64,000 nucleotides of DNA from Dirofilaria immitis (taxonomy: Eukaryota > Nematoda > Chromadorea > Rhabditida > Onchocercidae): positions 6,501,501 to 6,565,500 of the forward strand of contig JAKNDB010000068.1 of the NCBI GenBank assembly GCA_024305405.1. Reading direction: 5' to 3'. Within the stretch, counting starts at the first letter, position 1; the number at the start of each line of letters is the position of its first letter. This document shows positions 38,345 to 52,227 of the stretch, piece after piece. The position numbers were made by a program, and so were the translations under genes. Under the pieces are notes generated by a model. That model had not been told where the DNA came from. It saw only the letters and a list, made by a program, of their open reading frames with translations, and made no database searches.

Positions 38345-40779
38345 TTCTGAATCTTAAAATTAGAACCATTTGTTATATTTTCATCCATTTCGAGTATTTT
38401 GCTAACAATACAAAATTTTAAGATTTAATAAAATGAGACGATGATATCGATGTAAAGTCTTTAGAAAACAGCAAAGCGGTGAGTAATTAACATAATATAG
38501 AGATGACCAAGTGGAAAGACTGCGCCATTCTTTGAGAAACAAATTCTTGATAAGAACTAACACGAAACTGAGAAGACGGAAGATGAAGGGAAAGAGGGAG
38601 GGATGGAGGAAAGAATGCTTCATTGCAAGAATCAAATTTTTAAAAAATTTAATGCTAGAATGAGAAAGAGAAAGAGATAGAAAGTTGTTGAAAGATCCTG
38701 ATTAAATGAACGCTGGGAGAAATGTGGTATAATTTCATCCGTTCCCAAACAGACTTATTTTTCCTAATTGCTCCATAAAACATCAATTGAAACAATGCAA
38801 TCATTCATCTTTGCTTATTGTTAAAATACCGCAAAATTTGTATGTATATATATGAATTCTCTAGAATCAGATAATATTCTGAAAATTCAATAAACTGTTC
38901 CGATATTTCTTTGGAGTACGCCAAGAGAATGGAAATATACGGCTTTGCTAACAAACTAATGATGAGTTGAAGAACTTATGCTTTTCAATTCAATTTTCTA
39001 AAGTGTCGAGAAATCCAAATTTGTAAAAAACAATAGCGAGAAGAAAAACTTTTCCAAACCACTTTAATGTTTGAAACACTAAAAACATTAACGACAACCT
39101 ATATTACTCACCGCTAAAAGATTTAAAGTATATATATATATAATGGACAACTAGTCCAGAAAACGCCCAAGTTTGAAAGGAATATTCTTTAAGTCGCTTC
39201 AAATTATAATGTACTATAAACAAACTAGCCCCATACTTCGTATTTCACTACCTATTTATATATTATTAAAAGAGTGAACATGATATTAGCACCATGTTGA
39301 ATAAAGATTCTGGATTCCCTTGTTGATAGTCTATTGAATCTAAGCAAAAATTAAGAATCAGATGGCATAATTGTCTTCACTCGTTTTAATTATTATTTTT
39401 GTGATTAATGAATATATCGCCAATCAAAATCCTGAATGGAGATTCCATTTGTAAATATCAGGACTTTTAACACTTAGAAAGAAAAGAGATTTCTCTTCTC
39501 AAATGAAGTGAGAGAAATCCTAAGAGACTTATTTTTGCATCAAAACCTTCATTTTTCTTCGTTTTTTCACTCACTATGAGTAGAAGAATTGTGTCTATGC
39601 TACTCAGCTTTGAAATTATATATTGCTACATATTGTAAAATAATATAATATATAACGCAACTTGCAGCTTATAGTTTGTTGTAAAATAAGAACGGTGAAA
39701 TTGGAGCATCGCAAGAACTAATCTAAGTAGATATACGAAGCTTAAAACAGAACCATCTTTTTCTTCCTGATATTAACAAGTCTCTAAAAAGAATACAAAA
39801 GATAATTAATTGTTTATTGTTTCGATTTGTGTCCACTGTTTTTAAAAAAAAAAGGAAATAGAATTGAAGAAGCACATTACTTTGGAAGTAAAAATCTCTG
39901 GATTCTTTCCCATCTTTTATGTGAGATGATGTTTTATTCGCAGAGTATGCTTGATAGCTGCTTTAGAATCCTCTAAAAACTCCAGTCTCTTCTAGCAAAG
40001 ATAACTTCAATATCTATATTAGAATAATCAAGTTCAAATCTTATTTTAAATCTAACGATCTCAAAATTAATTCTTATTTCTCTGTTCATTTATTTTTTGA
40101 TTAGTTTATATTTTACTATACAAATTTAATTGGAAAATTAGTAGAAGTGAAGGCGGTCGCTGATTTTTCCATTAAACAGCTCATTATTGGCAAGGGAAAA
40201 GGTTCAATTCGGATAAATTATGGCACTAGTGCATTTCAGCTTCATATACTTCATTTTTCACGTTATTTACAGTCATGGGCAAAATAGAAATGAGTTAAGA
40301 AACAGGTATGGTGAGGTTCAAATATAGATATGAATCAAAAGAATTATATAAGTCTAACAAATATTTGAAATTTTATAGAGTAACTACTAAAGACAGATTC
40401 GCAAATTCCAAAAATTCAAAAGAAAATATTGGAAAGTCTCCATAATTCGGTAATAAAATATTAGTACTGCTTTTGAAAATACGAGAAGTAATGGCTTCCG
40501 AAAACTATAATTCTAGATCTTTTGTCCTTTATATAATCTCATGTAGAGTTTTTCGCGCGCAGGTAGCTATTTTAAGCATAAGAGGTATATCCATCAGGTT
40601 AAATTTATAAAATACAGTAAATCTTTTGACAAAATTTACAAAATGACAAAAATACATCGTCTGTTAATATCGTAATTCGAGAACACCTGACCTTTGCATA
40701 ACCCATTCATATAAACCTACCCGAAAACACTTTACCGCTCAAATAGGAAACCCTCTCCTTCCCCTGCCTTTATTCCGAG
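38345..40779. other. Divergent promoter region of tmem-245 and lin-9
   Basis: About 2.4 kb between the start of tmem-245 (minus) and the first supported lin-9 coding exon (plus). It includes a purine-rich stretch at about 38574-38615 and a short TA run near 39127-39142. The missing 5' exon of lin-9 should lie here, but I could not place it. Confidence 0.5.
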
Positions 40780-43700
40780 GATTTCCTGCTGCAACAGCTG
40801 AATAGCGGTGTTGAGGCTCTCGAGAAGAAGATCGACCATTTCAAAATTCGAAAAGTAAGGGTGCGGAGGATATTTGCCATAACGGGGTATAAAATTATAT
40901 TCTGGTGATTGCGAATGATGAGTGTAGGATGTTATTACAAATATAATAAAATAGCTTTTCCAGCAAGAAGTATAGATTATGCCGGGGATGGCGAATCATC
41001 GAGGTATCATCTTCGTGGGCCTGTCAAGCCACCTTCACGATATACAGATTCTGGCGATGAAAGTCAAGAACTTACACGCTCGTCAGTTTCAAAATCAAAG
41101 AGGTAGTTATGTTATTTGTATAATATTCTTATAATATTCTTATTTCTAATTCATTATTCACTAATTACTCGCATAATGAAATATTCCACAACTTTTCATG
41201 ATTATTTGTAGTTCCTCGAAATCAATTTAATCAGTCATATTTGATCGTTTTTTCTAAATCTCTAAATGCTGTTCAAGAATACTTTATGGCGAATATTTTT
41301 TCAGTAAACGTCTTTCACCATTAAAACGTGGTACAAAGGTGTTGAAAGCAGAGAGTGATACTGATAGTAATGTTTCAAGTGGCACTAACAATCGAGTGTT
41401 CGCAAAATCGTCAGAGGCAAGTTTTCTAATCTACATTGATCGAAGAACCTGACAGCAATGCATTTTTGCTGAGTTCCATATATTTTAATTTAAGAATAAC
41501 CCGTTATTCTTTTCGTGAAATAGAGATAATCTGTTCAACCAAAAATCTGGAGTTTATAATATCCAAAAACTGATTCCGTAAAATTTTATCTTGGACTTCA
41601 GTTTTCATCCCCAAAATTTCAAAAATTATTCATTATAATGAATTGATTAAATTAATGTTATATTTAGAATTTATAATTTTATTTTAGAGTCCCAAGACGA
41701 TGAATAATGGCTCACAGCGAGATACCTCGCGAGAAAATGTAATACCGCGCACTGCACGTCCGCAACCATCTGAAATATCACCAACAATGAGAGAAAATTT
41801 GCGGCATTTGAAGAATGTTTTGAAATTACCCAAAGTAATTTTTTTTATTTCTTTTTGTTCGAAAATCTGGTCGAATCTAATTTAATGATGAACGTTTTAG
41901 AATAAAGAAGTAAAAAATAAGGTTTATAAGCTCGCAAACAAACAAAAATTAGAAATGAATGGAATAATGAAGATGTAAAATTGTGCGAGATTTTGATATG
42001 TTTGAAGAATTTGATTATTTCTGATTGTTAGGGTAATATTTCGAAATATGATTCTCGAAATAATTTCGAATGAAAAAGTCGTTTCTCAATTTTTAAGGCT
42101 CGTAGATGGGTTTACTGCGAATTTTTTATTCCGGTGTCGATCAACAACTTTTCTCGGGAGATAATGAATTTGTACAATTGCTTCACGAAATGTTTCCGAA
42201 TTTGCGTACTCTCAAACTTTGTCGACCGGAATGGAGAGCTATAAGGCGAATGATAGGGAAGCCGAGAAGATGTTCAGAAGCTTTCCTTAATGAAGAGCGT
42301 GAGTCGCTGGAAACGAAAAGGTAACATATCAAACATCGTTTGAATAAAAACTACCGTTGATAGAATCAGTATTATTGATTATTGTAATTAATGATGGCTT
42401 CAATTTTAATAAATATACATATCGTTGTATATTAATCCTATTATTTAGAAAATTTTTTACATATTTTTGCTTGTTGACAATTTCTAGAGCTAGAATCCGT
42501 CAGATTTATGATGGAAGTTTGATGAATATTCCTCCTGGATGCGAACTTCCATTACGATTACCTCCTCCATTAATAATTGGAGCAAAAATCTACGCACGCG
42601 TACGCACACCCAAAGATGGTATCTACGCTGGCACGATTGATGCCATATTGCCAGCTTCATATCGAGTTGTCTTCGATAAGGAAGAAATGATACCACCGAT
42701 GATTATCAAGGATTCCGAAGTTATGTCTGCTCAAACGGTTCATATTTTCATTTATTTCAAATAATTTGAAAGTTATTTTTTTTTCCAAGTATGATACCAC
42801 AAATGTAAATATCTTAGCCAAAGAATGGAGCGTTGTATAAATTTCTCCTTTTAGTTTCCTGTGATGTTTTCTGTTCTTGAATTTATCGGTAGCAATAAAT
42901 TTCTGAATGCTTATTCTCTCTTTGACAGTGAATGATTGTTTATGCAAATCTTGCAATTCGAAATTTAGAAATATCAAAAACAAAGTTTTATAGATCGAAC
43001 TACTCTCAATTAATTATTTTTTGGAGCAAAATCGTTCTGCAATTCCACCCTCTCTGATCAGATTCGGTCATGCTGGTGTTCTTCCAAAATTTGCTGATGT
43101 ATCATCTTCCAGTCGTTCTCCTACGGGGCTAGATTCTATTCGAAAACCAAGCAGAAGTAAGTCGAAAAAATTTTGTTTTTCCATTATCTTTGAATCACAA
43201 AACTCTCGTTGATTGCCTGAGAAAGTGACCAAGGATTGCTGAAAATGGTAAAATATAATTCCCAATATTTTTAATAAATTTGGAAAGTTATAATCTATGT
43301 TGGTTGAGAGAATTGAATCACATTATTCAATGGTAGAGTGAGCAATATCAAAATAATTCAGTGTGAAGAAGTTACTCTTACACTAAAAGTAATAACAACA
43401 TAAATTCACAAATTCGGTGAAGAAATACATTAGTTTTTTTTTTCAATCATGGCCAATTATTGTATAGTCATTATTGGGTAATGGATTATAATGAATAACT
43501 TCAATACTGGTAGCTTGATATCTTCTCCCGCTTATCAATTTATTCCTTCTGAAAAATTGATTTCATTCTCACTGAAATGTATTTTTTCATCAGGTTTGTG
43601 AATTTCTGTTGTTACTACTTTTAACGCTAAAATAACTGCCAATTTAATTAGCTTTTAGTTGCAGAACTGATTATAAGGCAGTAGTTTGACATGGTTGAAG

Positions 43701-45275
43701 ATTCGCTTTCATGAATATTGAAATTTGCTTTTTAGAATTAAGAAATTATGCGAAATATTTATATTTTTAAATTTACGAAATCAATTTCAAGAGTAAAAAT
43801 CGTCCTTCTTGCATGTTCTTTCCCAAAAAGACAGTGACTTTATTGAAAATATAGTGATTTACGAATATTTCATGTTTATCTTATGCAGCAGCTGTACCAA
43901 TACATATATATAGTTTTATGATCTGTTGTTGATTTTTTTCTTCTTTATAGTTCGAGATGAAAAAGTTGGAAATTTCCCTGTCCGGATGCTAGTTATCCTT
44001 GTAAAATTGAGCAAACTAATCGAAGCTAAGCGAACTTTGGTGAAATCACTAACTGAACTAAATATGGAGGCTGAAAAAATGAATATGATAACAGATTCCT
44101 ATCCAGTCGCCTTCCAGGTTTGCTTTTTCTATTTATTGGTGTTTCTATGAAATAGAAAATTTATTTAATTTAGGATGAGAGATGTGGAAGAATGTCTCTG
44201 ATTCCAAATTTCTATGATCGAATAGCATCAATTTTTTCTTTCTTTTGCATAAATTTCATAGAATCTGACAAGGTCGAGGTGAAGATTGATTTTTAGAGAA
44301 GATATGCTCAGGTTGTGATTGATATTGAGACAGTAAATAGACAATTACAATCATACCTGAACGCTATCAGTGAATATTGCAATCAGTTGTTGCCACAGTT
44401 AAGTGAAGTTAGTTTCAGACCACTTTTTTATCAGAATTCTATATTCGTTTTTCCAATTTAAGAGCAGTTGATTTAAATGTTATATCCCTAAAAAAATCAT
44501 TATTTTATATGAAAACTGATCATAGCATTTTGTTTATATACTATTCCATTAATACCTGAAAATTATATATTCAGCGTAAATTTCAATTTTACTTTTATTC
44601 TTCATTTATCAAATATTTATTATTTTCTCTTCATCATATTCCTATGGTTTTTGAGTCATACAACCCATTAAGTAGTAGATGAAAAATTCCATACACCAAA
44701 TTTGTCTTACAGATTTAAATTTATTTCTATTCAGAATCGGGAGGAAATCAGTAATCCCAGGTTTACTGTGCGTCTTGTTCATTTTATCATAAATAATCAA
44801 ATTTTTGCAGTTGTCATTAACTTCACGACCAGAAGCCCTAAAAAAATGTGTCAGACACATTCAGTACAAATCGTCAAACACTGCAACAACGGGCTAAATG
44901 TGCAAAATAAACATGCACTAGACTTGGTTACTTCGCTAACAGCATTGCTATTACAGGTAAATTTTCGTACGGGAACGAAAAAAGCCTGAAAAACCCGATA
45001 TTTTTATGCCACTGGCCTAGTCAATAAACAGAATTCTAACTGCATAACTTTTAGCTATGGAAATTTAAATTAGATTCTATCAATGTTTTTTCCAACAGAT
45101 TCGAGCATTGGGACAACAAAGTTGTACACCACTCGACTTGCATACTCTCTCGGAATCATTAAATGAAATTCGAAGACAAATTGACCCGTCGAATGTAGCT
45201 GCCTTTCAAGATTTCGTGGAAGTGCACATGAAACAAATTCATAATATGATGTTAAATATTGGAAATGTGTACTGA
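40780..45275 (+). CDS. lin-9: LIN-9 homologue, DREAM/MuvB core subunit
   Basis: Core MuvB subunit of the DREAM/DRM complex that represses or activates cell-cycle genes. Exons: ~40780-40854, 40964-41102, 41305-41416, 41688-41834, 42098-42320, 42488-42737, 42994-43156, 43951-44117, 44297-44407, 44811-44956, 45099-45275. The first exon ends DRPFQNSK, joining TRSIDYAG, like human PFRNSKRSR. The DIRP domain follows: WVYCEFFYSGVDQQLFSGDN, FPNLRTLKLCRPEW and RMIGKPRRCSEAF. The Tudor-like part has GAKIYARVRTPKDGIYAGTI. The C-terminal helices include FPVRMLVILVKLSKLIEAK and DLVTSLTALLLQ. The 5' end is incomplete: no start codon is placed. Single-base corrections are inferred at 40815, 42122-42127 and 44891-44893. 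The intron after 41416 uses a GC donor (GAG then GCAAGT). Confidence 0.9.
41417..41418 (+). promoter_or_regulatory. GC splice donor in lin-9
   Basis: The exon ends TCAGAG and the intron starts GCAAGT. Splicing to TTTTAG at 41682-41687 keeps phase 0 and joins two parts of the Ser-rich LIN-9 N-terminal region. Confidence 0.75.
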
Positions 45276-46823
45276 TTTTCATTTGTAATGAACGGTGCTA
45301 GAATTTTTATCATATTTTTGCCTTGTATTTTTGCATTTTGAAACGAACTAAAATCAATAATTAAAAATTAACTGGACAATTCGCATTTCGCAATTATTAT
45401 TCATGAGTAAGTCTTGAGAATAGTTGTGTAAAAATATTTGTGATACACAGATTATTCTAGCATGAATAGTTTTATGTGATACTCACCGCAATACTACTCA
45501 GAATAGAGAAAAAATCTCGGTATAAGTAACGGATCGCTAAATGTGAAAATCAAAATCAACTGTCTATTCAGTACTGAATTTAAATTATATGGAAAATCAA
45601 AAACATCATTAATTAGCAGACACGATTTTTCAATGATATATCAGTAGGGTGTGTAACATTTTTCTGTTTCAATTAAAATGATTGAACTGATATAATTTAA
45701 TGAAATAAAATTGCAAAGAAGAAATATTTATAAGGAACAAATGATGAATACCATAAATGTTCAGTAATATATTTTTTAATGGTGTACAATACAGTGAATA
45801 AAAAGATCTATGCAGAAAAGCAGAGAGGTAAAACAAATGCTGAAATCGAAATAACTTTTGGAGGGACGACGTTCCTACGATGTCGGTAACGGTAGCTGGA
45901 GACAAACTGCGCACATAAAGGATTCTGTTCATTTGAATTATTTATGCGACGTAACCGTACACAAAATTGATTATGGAGTTGAAAAGTAAATCGAAAAAAA
46001 TCAAAATAATGCGCTTGAAATATTATTTTGAGATTCCGGAATAATAGACAAAAGCTTTGAGCAACGATACTTTGCATTTAATGCAGCTAAGGAAGAAGAG
46101 TACTGCTTCAGTTAATAAGAATGATTGATACTATCGTATTAGGAAATGACTGAGTGAGAGAAAGAACAGTGAAAGATCAAGCAAGCGATGAAAAAAATTG
46201 GCATCCCGAAAGCATATACATAGAGAAAATGCATCCCTATTTTCTCAACTTTTATTAAGAGTCAAGCAGTGGTTCACCGAATTTTAATCTTCGAAATCCC
46301 AAAAACGAAATTTCTAATCGCAAAAATTATTAATTCATTTTTGTTATCGTTATTGACAACTTCGTGCATTTTGAACTACACCTCATTAACAAAAGTGATG
46401 CCGAAGATGAAATAATTTTCCTTTTAAATAAACGAAAATTTAACTTTCCTAATCTCTGGCTGATTTCCGGAACATTTTTACTTGAACAGTCAAATAATTT
46501 ATTCATTATCTATTATATGACGTAACATAAAATTCTGAAGTAAACTAAAGAGAATTATCCAGTGAAAGAGAATCCGTATTGGAATTATTTCATTTTAGAG
46601 ATTATCACATAACTTACAATTAGCAAATGCATTCACAATATTTCTGGTTACAAGTTTGAACTCAAATTTTTCTTTGGAATATTTTAAAAACCGAATATTG
46701 AACAGTCTGAATCAAGATTTCTTTACTCGTTATGACTTGTTTCTGACTGAACATCAAATTACGAATGATACGTCGATAAAAAGAAAAAACCTTAAGAATC
46801 AAATAGGATTTCCGTTTCATCCT
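45276..46823. other. Convergent intergenic region (lin-9 / transporter 3' ends)
   Basis: About 1.5 kb between two 3' ends. Nothing exon-like was recognised. It should contain both 3' UTRs. Confidence 0.55.
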
Positions 46824-49800
46824 TCACAGCTTTTCAAGAATGGTCAAAAAATTTGCATATACTCCAGCAATAATTGCGAAAATTCCCGTTATTATAACGA
46901 AAATGTTCCATGATATTTTTAGATACCTTTGGTGAATGTTAAGTGAAATCTGAAACGAATCATTCTAAGTAAAATTATGAAAAAATCTGCTTTAATATCT
47001 ATGATTCTTTTATTGTTTTTTCGATTCATATTTCACTATTTTCTTCGACAAAAATATTGGAAAACATTAAATGTCAGTACTTGGTTTTATTCATCTAATA
47101 CAAAATCACATTTCAATCTGAGAAAAGTAACAAATAAATAAAGCATTTCTGAAGAAACAAAAAAAGTTTTTGATAATAGAAACCTTCCAATCATTCCAAA
47201 ATGTAATCATTTCAAATATTGGCGGATATATAAGTGCACAAAGAGTGCCGCTTGTAACTCCAACTAAGGGTATCATGATTTCTAAATGAGGTATACATAT
47301 GGACATGAACATTGTTACAAACACCCAGAATATTCTGAAATTAGAGTGATTTTACTCATGAGCAAAATTATGCTCAGTGAGATCTATTAATTCTTTTCTA
47401 ATACACTTTTCTTGACAATATAAATATGAAGCATATTTTAGTTATGAAAATGCTTGAATAAAGAGTACAAGATGAAAACATTTTTTTATTTGTATTGTGT
47501 ACTGTATACATGTATTTTACTGCATAAAAAATCTTTTGAAAGAAATCTCTCAAGTCAAACCTAAATCCTTTATCGACAATTACTTTTGGGACATTTGGGA
47601 AACGATTTGTAAATTTTCGACTAAAACCATTGAAAAACATATCTAGTATGACATACATAGCAATAGAATGGCCGAGCATTGATTGTAACATTAGAAATAC
47701 ATTTATCGTTGAGTATAATCTAAAATAAATCCAATCATTCACTTTTAAATTAACCGCTTTCCCATACTGATAATTCAGAATTTCTCATATAACTTTATAA
47801 CGATAAAAGCATCAAAGACATAACTGGAATCAATCGAAATAAGCTGTCCATCCTCTCAACTACTATTGTACAATTGTGTCTTTTGGCTAATATTTATAGG
47901 TTAACAACTGTTGCAAAACAGAAAATTGCTGCCAACCAAACCACTTTATTATAAGATTTTTTACTAGAAGATTGATTTCCAATCACTAATCCAGTTCTAG
48001 AAACTTTTAAATATAACAAGCGACTCACCCTTCCTTTGGCACATTCATAGTGATAGTTGGCTGTGTATTTACTCCAAATGCCGTGTAACCGTAAAACCAA
48101 TCGCAATCATGAATAATGTACAAAAACACATTGTTGTTGGTAATACACCAAAATTGTTCAAAAAATCCTCTGGTGTTTCAAGTTTATTTTCCACTGGTAG
48201 GATCTTTAATTCAGAAATAAAAAATGATAAAGGTTTCATTTAATACTTCAAGAAATAAAAATATTTACCATTGTTTGTCCTTCGAAAGCATACATCGCCA
48301 TTCCCACTAACATAATAACACCAGTAAAATTAGTTACAGCAGGAAGTTCTTGCCAATGATTTGGCTGCCGCACTGTGAATTGCATAATGACAAAAACGCC
48401 CAGCAGGAAAAACGAAGACGAAATCATCGCAAACATACTGAGCAGACGCATTTCCGTAAACATATTCAGCGCAAGGATAGGTACTGAAGATTCGCCAGCA
48501 ATAAAGTGAGTAATGAGTGTCTTTAACAATTTTCACGGCTGAGCTATTTTCAAAACTATATTGGCAATTATCTTCTGGGACTTTTACGCGCCTAAAGTAT
48601 TCTGCAGACGATGTTCTTGACAAGCTTTTCTAGAGAGTATAAAAACTGACCGACAAATTTATTTAAAAGTTTGCCATAGTCAGAATAAATTGTGAGAAAT
48701 GCACTTATAGCTGAAGAAGGGAACAATTTAACGTTAGTCGGTACATTCTACCATCAAAGTATTTTAGTTTTTTCGCGTTTATTCCACATAATCATCACTT
48801 GATTTTATGTCATAATGTGTCATGCAATTCATGTTTAATAAGATGAAATGAGTAAAATTATATGAATTTGGAAAAATATTTCTTAAAAAAAAACTTACCA
48901 AACGAAATAAAGGCCATTACTTTTACACCACCTGCAATATAATCGCCCAATAAATGATTCATATTATCTGCTATAAACAATATTGCAACGCTGCACATAC
49001 CCAACTGATAGAACAGTATAGTAATATTAACTATATACCTAAAAGGAACAATAAATTAATAACGAAAACTGAAAAGACTTCACCCTATTTCAGAAAACAA
49101 TAAGTAATATAATATTGGCATTAATAAAAAAAATTCAGCATTCCATTTCCTTAATTTCCCTTAAATTCAAGTAATACCTAATCAATGGTAAAAATAGTGT
49201 CTACTATAACTGTTTTGAGCATACGATTTGAAGCTCCATTTTTATTCTCAATGATGACAAATTCTGGATTAACGTGAACAGTATTTATAATTTTGCACGC
49301 TTAAGCTAATTCATACTATTTCTACTAATTGACATGAAATTTACATTTAAATTATTCTTTACAGATTTTCTCAAATTAAATAATATTTATTCGGCTTACA
49401 TAATAATTTTGCTGTTATTTCTTAATATTCTTATATCACTGTAATCACAGACTTTCTTCGCAAAATGGCCATAATCAAGTGAAACACGCTCTGATTTTTT
49501 TGCCAAATGTTGCGAAGATCTGACTAGAATATGGTCTCCATACCAATTAAACCCCGCAATGACGAAATTTAATACCAAAGACATCTGAACGATCATTATA
49601 TGCATTTATTTAAAAATTTGAGCAAAAAATATTAATGCGTAAAGCATTTAGACAATTACCAGTGTATATTTACAATAAATTAATTGAAATTCATTGTGAG
49701 TTGTGCACCAAATGAAACGAAACGTACCCATAAACCTCCAAGTTTCCAAGCATACGGCAATGAGAAGCAACCAGCATTAAACATACTTTTAGAAAGAGTC

Positions 49801-50076
49801 ATTATTGCCCGATGAGGTCTGTAAATATACTTCGTTTTTAAAGTAAAACCTTAAAAAATATTAAATCTACGTTATAAGGAGGTAATAAGAAAAGTTAAGT
49901 TTGATTCGACGAATAATCCAATTAAATCATAAACTTTAAATTATATTTCAAATGCCAAAATAATACTCTAGGCCTATTTTTCCGTTTTAATAAACTCACG
50001 AAATGACATCACCCTTGCGTGTTTCGTGCTGCACCAAATATCTAGCATCATTGACGCTCCTATTATCCTCATTCAT
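46824..50076 (-). CDS. SLC36/AVT-type amino-acid transporter
   Basis: Multi-pass transporter of the amino-acid/auxin permease family, closest in recall to proton-coupled SLC36 (PAT) proteins of plasma or lysosomal membrane. Exons: 50076-50000, 49818-49728, 49584-49400, 49038-48899, 48629-48269, 48203-48029, 47719-47561, 47334-47184, 46949-46824. Landmarks in order are SMFNAGCFSLPYAWKLGGLW (first helix with the unwound Gly region), FYQLGMCSVAILFIADN, MAMYAFEGQTM followed by ILPVENKLETPEDF, GYTAFGVNTQPTITMN, PHLEIMIPLVGVTSG and ALIYPPIFEM. SLC36 proteins share the LGFCSVYFVF..DN, FAFEG..LPLEN and I.LVG motifs. The ATG at 50076 follows an AG acceptor about 46 bases upstream, so an earlier in-frame start is possible. 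Corrections are inferred at 48093-48096 (T short), about 48480 and 48626-48629. Confidence 0.82.
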
Positions 50077-50938
50077 TTGCTTGATTTGAAATTCAGTAGG
50101 AATAGACAGCAAACAACTGAGAAGACGATATTTCCTATAATTTGATTAAAGTACCAATAAAAATATGGACCAATAACCCTGCAGTTGTCAACTTGACATC
50201 CTATTGCAAAGTGGAAAATAACCATCTATCAATATGAAACAGCATTAGTCCCAATGCTGAAGCATAAATCTTATGAGATTTGCTCTACTCATCATACATG
50301 GACTGTCCTTTCTGCCACGAAATTTCTTAGTATGTAATGCATATTTAGGAACTGACAATTTCTAGCAAAGATCACAAAACATGAAATACATAATGGTGAG
50401 CCTGTTATACCATAAAATAAACAATCCTACTACAACTTAAAATAGTTTATTGGCATATATTCAAAAAAAAACAAAAGCAACAGATATGCACAAAACAATA
50501 AAGAATATAATCTCGAAATATAAGGTTCAAAAAAATGAATAAATCGTGACATGTCTATAAAACACTAGAAATTTTGTTTCTCAACAACGACTTCTGATTA
50601 TATAATGCATCGATGTATACAAATTCAAGCGAAATCGTAATCTGGAACATATAAACCTACTATATTCTAAAGGTTATATTTCCTTTATATGCTTTTGAAA
50701 CGCTTTTAATACCTTCCAGCAGAATCCTAAAAAAACGACTGTCTCAATAATCGAAAAAAAACTTCTGATATGAGAAGTGGATATATGAATCTTGAGATTG
50801 CAGAACTGAAATCCACAGATATCTGATCGAATAAATTGAAGAAAGCAATTTAATTTATTTTGAAAATATTCCAACAAAGAATAAGAAATTTGAAGCAAGA
50901 AATCTTATAAGAATTCAACTGAATGAAATCAACAAAAA
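50077..50938. other. Gene-free stretch upstream of the transporter
   Basis: About 860 bases, A+T-rich, with no convincing exon. It probably holds the promoter of the SLC36-type gene. Confidence 0.5.
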
Positions 50939-52227
50939 TCAAGCTTCAACACAAGAAATTATGACATATCTTATTTCTTCAGTGACTTTCGCTTTCTTAC
51001 GCTTCTTCTTAGCTGAACATTTTTCTCGTCCCTTCTTGTTGTTGCTCTGTTAAAAAAAAAAAATTTTATTTAACTGACTTATGTACTCGTTTTTAACATT
51101 AAACCAGCCTCCAAATTTTATATTTTCAACAGCCATCACCTTTTTTCCATGTGACTTTAATTTCATACTTGTCAAAAGCAAGCATTGTATTGAAAAGGAT
51201 TACCACGCACAAATTTTTTACATTCCACAAGGACTGATCGAATTGTTGGCAGAAAATTGCTAAAGAAATGGAACTAGGAAAAAATTATATAATTTACTCA
51301 CTGGCAACCAATCCTTCTTCAATATGGTCAGTTACGTCCATAGCTTCAATAATTATATTTTCCATCTAAAAAATAGTATGTACATACCTCGTTAAAGGAA
51401 TTTCGGATCCAAAACAAAAACAAAAAAAATAATCTACTTTTGCAAAATGACAAATGTTCTAAAGAAAATGAAGAATAAAAAAGAGAAAAAAACAAAAGCG
51501 ATAATTTATACTTGATTATTTTGATGAATACTGCTTTTGATTGCCTTCCACTAATAATTGAAATCCTCTGCAGAGGAACTTTGATTTCAAACCATTTTGC
51601 CCGAAAACCATTCTCTGTAAAAACAACACCGGACTTCCGATGAAACGAGACGGTAAATGAAACATAAGATTCCGTACAACCTGAAGTGTCCTGGAATATT
51701 TAAAAAGCATTCTTGTACGACATATCAAAACATTTTAGACAAATCTGTCTTAAAATCCAAAACAATGTGTTGGAAATAGTTCTAGAATAAAAAATATCAT
51801 AAAAGTTGAAAGTAATTGGAAAATAAAGATTTTTAACGTGGAAAATTAATCCAAACCTCATGCAAATAACTTGTATTATCAAAAATGCAGCTTCTAAACA
51901 GTATAGTTTCCTCCTTGTTGGCTTTATAAATTTTCAACAATCCATAAAACTACCGCCACCATACCACTCGATTTGCATCAGCCGACGACTAACTAAAAAT
52001 TAAAGTTCCACATTTCTCGTAAAAGATTTTTTTATAAAAATAAACATGATACCATGCAAAACTAACATAAACTTCTTTTGCTATAAAAGTTATTGAAAAT
52101 AAGTTGCATCAATAATTATCAATATTTATATTTATTTTGAAGAAAATCATGCAGATATCAACTTACTTGATGAATTAAAAGAATTTTCAATCCTTGAAAG
52201 TTTTGCCGAAGTTGGCGATTTGGGCTA
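50939..52227 (-). other. Unassigned exon-like segments, possible gene or emb-30 tail
   Basis: Several minus-strand segments have good splice ends and coding character but do not join cleanly. Segment 52227 to about 52168 reads PKSPTSAKLSRIENSFNSS and ends in GTAAGT. A short one at about 51992-51957 reads SRRLMQIEW. The block at about 51696-51512 is open in two frames: one reads VSFTVSFHRKSG and FRAKWFEIKVPLQR, beta-strand-like, and the other LQVVRNLMFHLPSRF. Segment 51365-51302 starts MENIIIEAMDVTDHI. Segment 51046-50939 is strongly basic (CSAKKKRKKAKV) and ends in a stop. They could be a C-terminal extension of emb-30, since the last emb-30 exon also has a donor, or a small separate gene. 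I recognise no domain. Confidence 0.4.

Noticed and set aside
40755..40863. Minus-strand open frame starting MVDLLLESLNTAIQLLQQ
   Set aside because: It is antisense to the lin-9 5' exon, has no splice context toward tmem-245 and no family match. The plus-strand reading matches LIN-9.
46656..46913. Plus-strand 85-codon open frame
   Set aside because: It overlaps the last exon of the SLC36-type gene on the other strand and has no resemblance to a known family.
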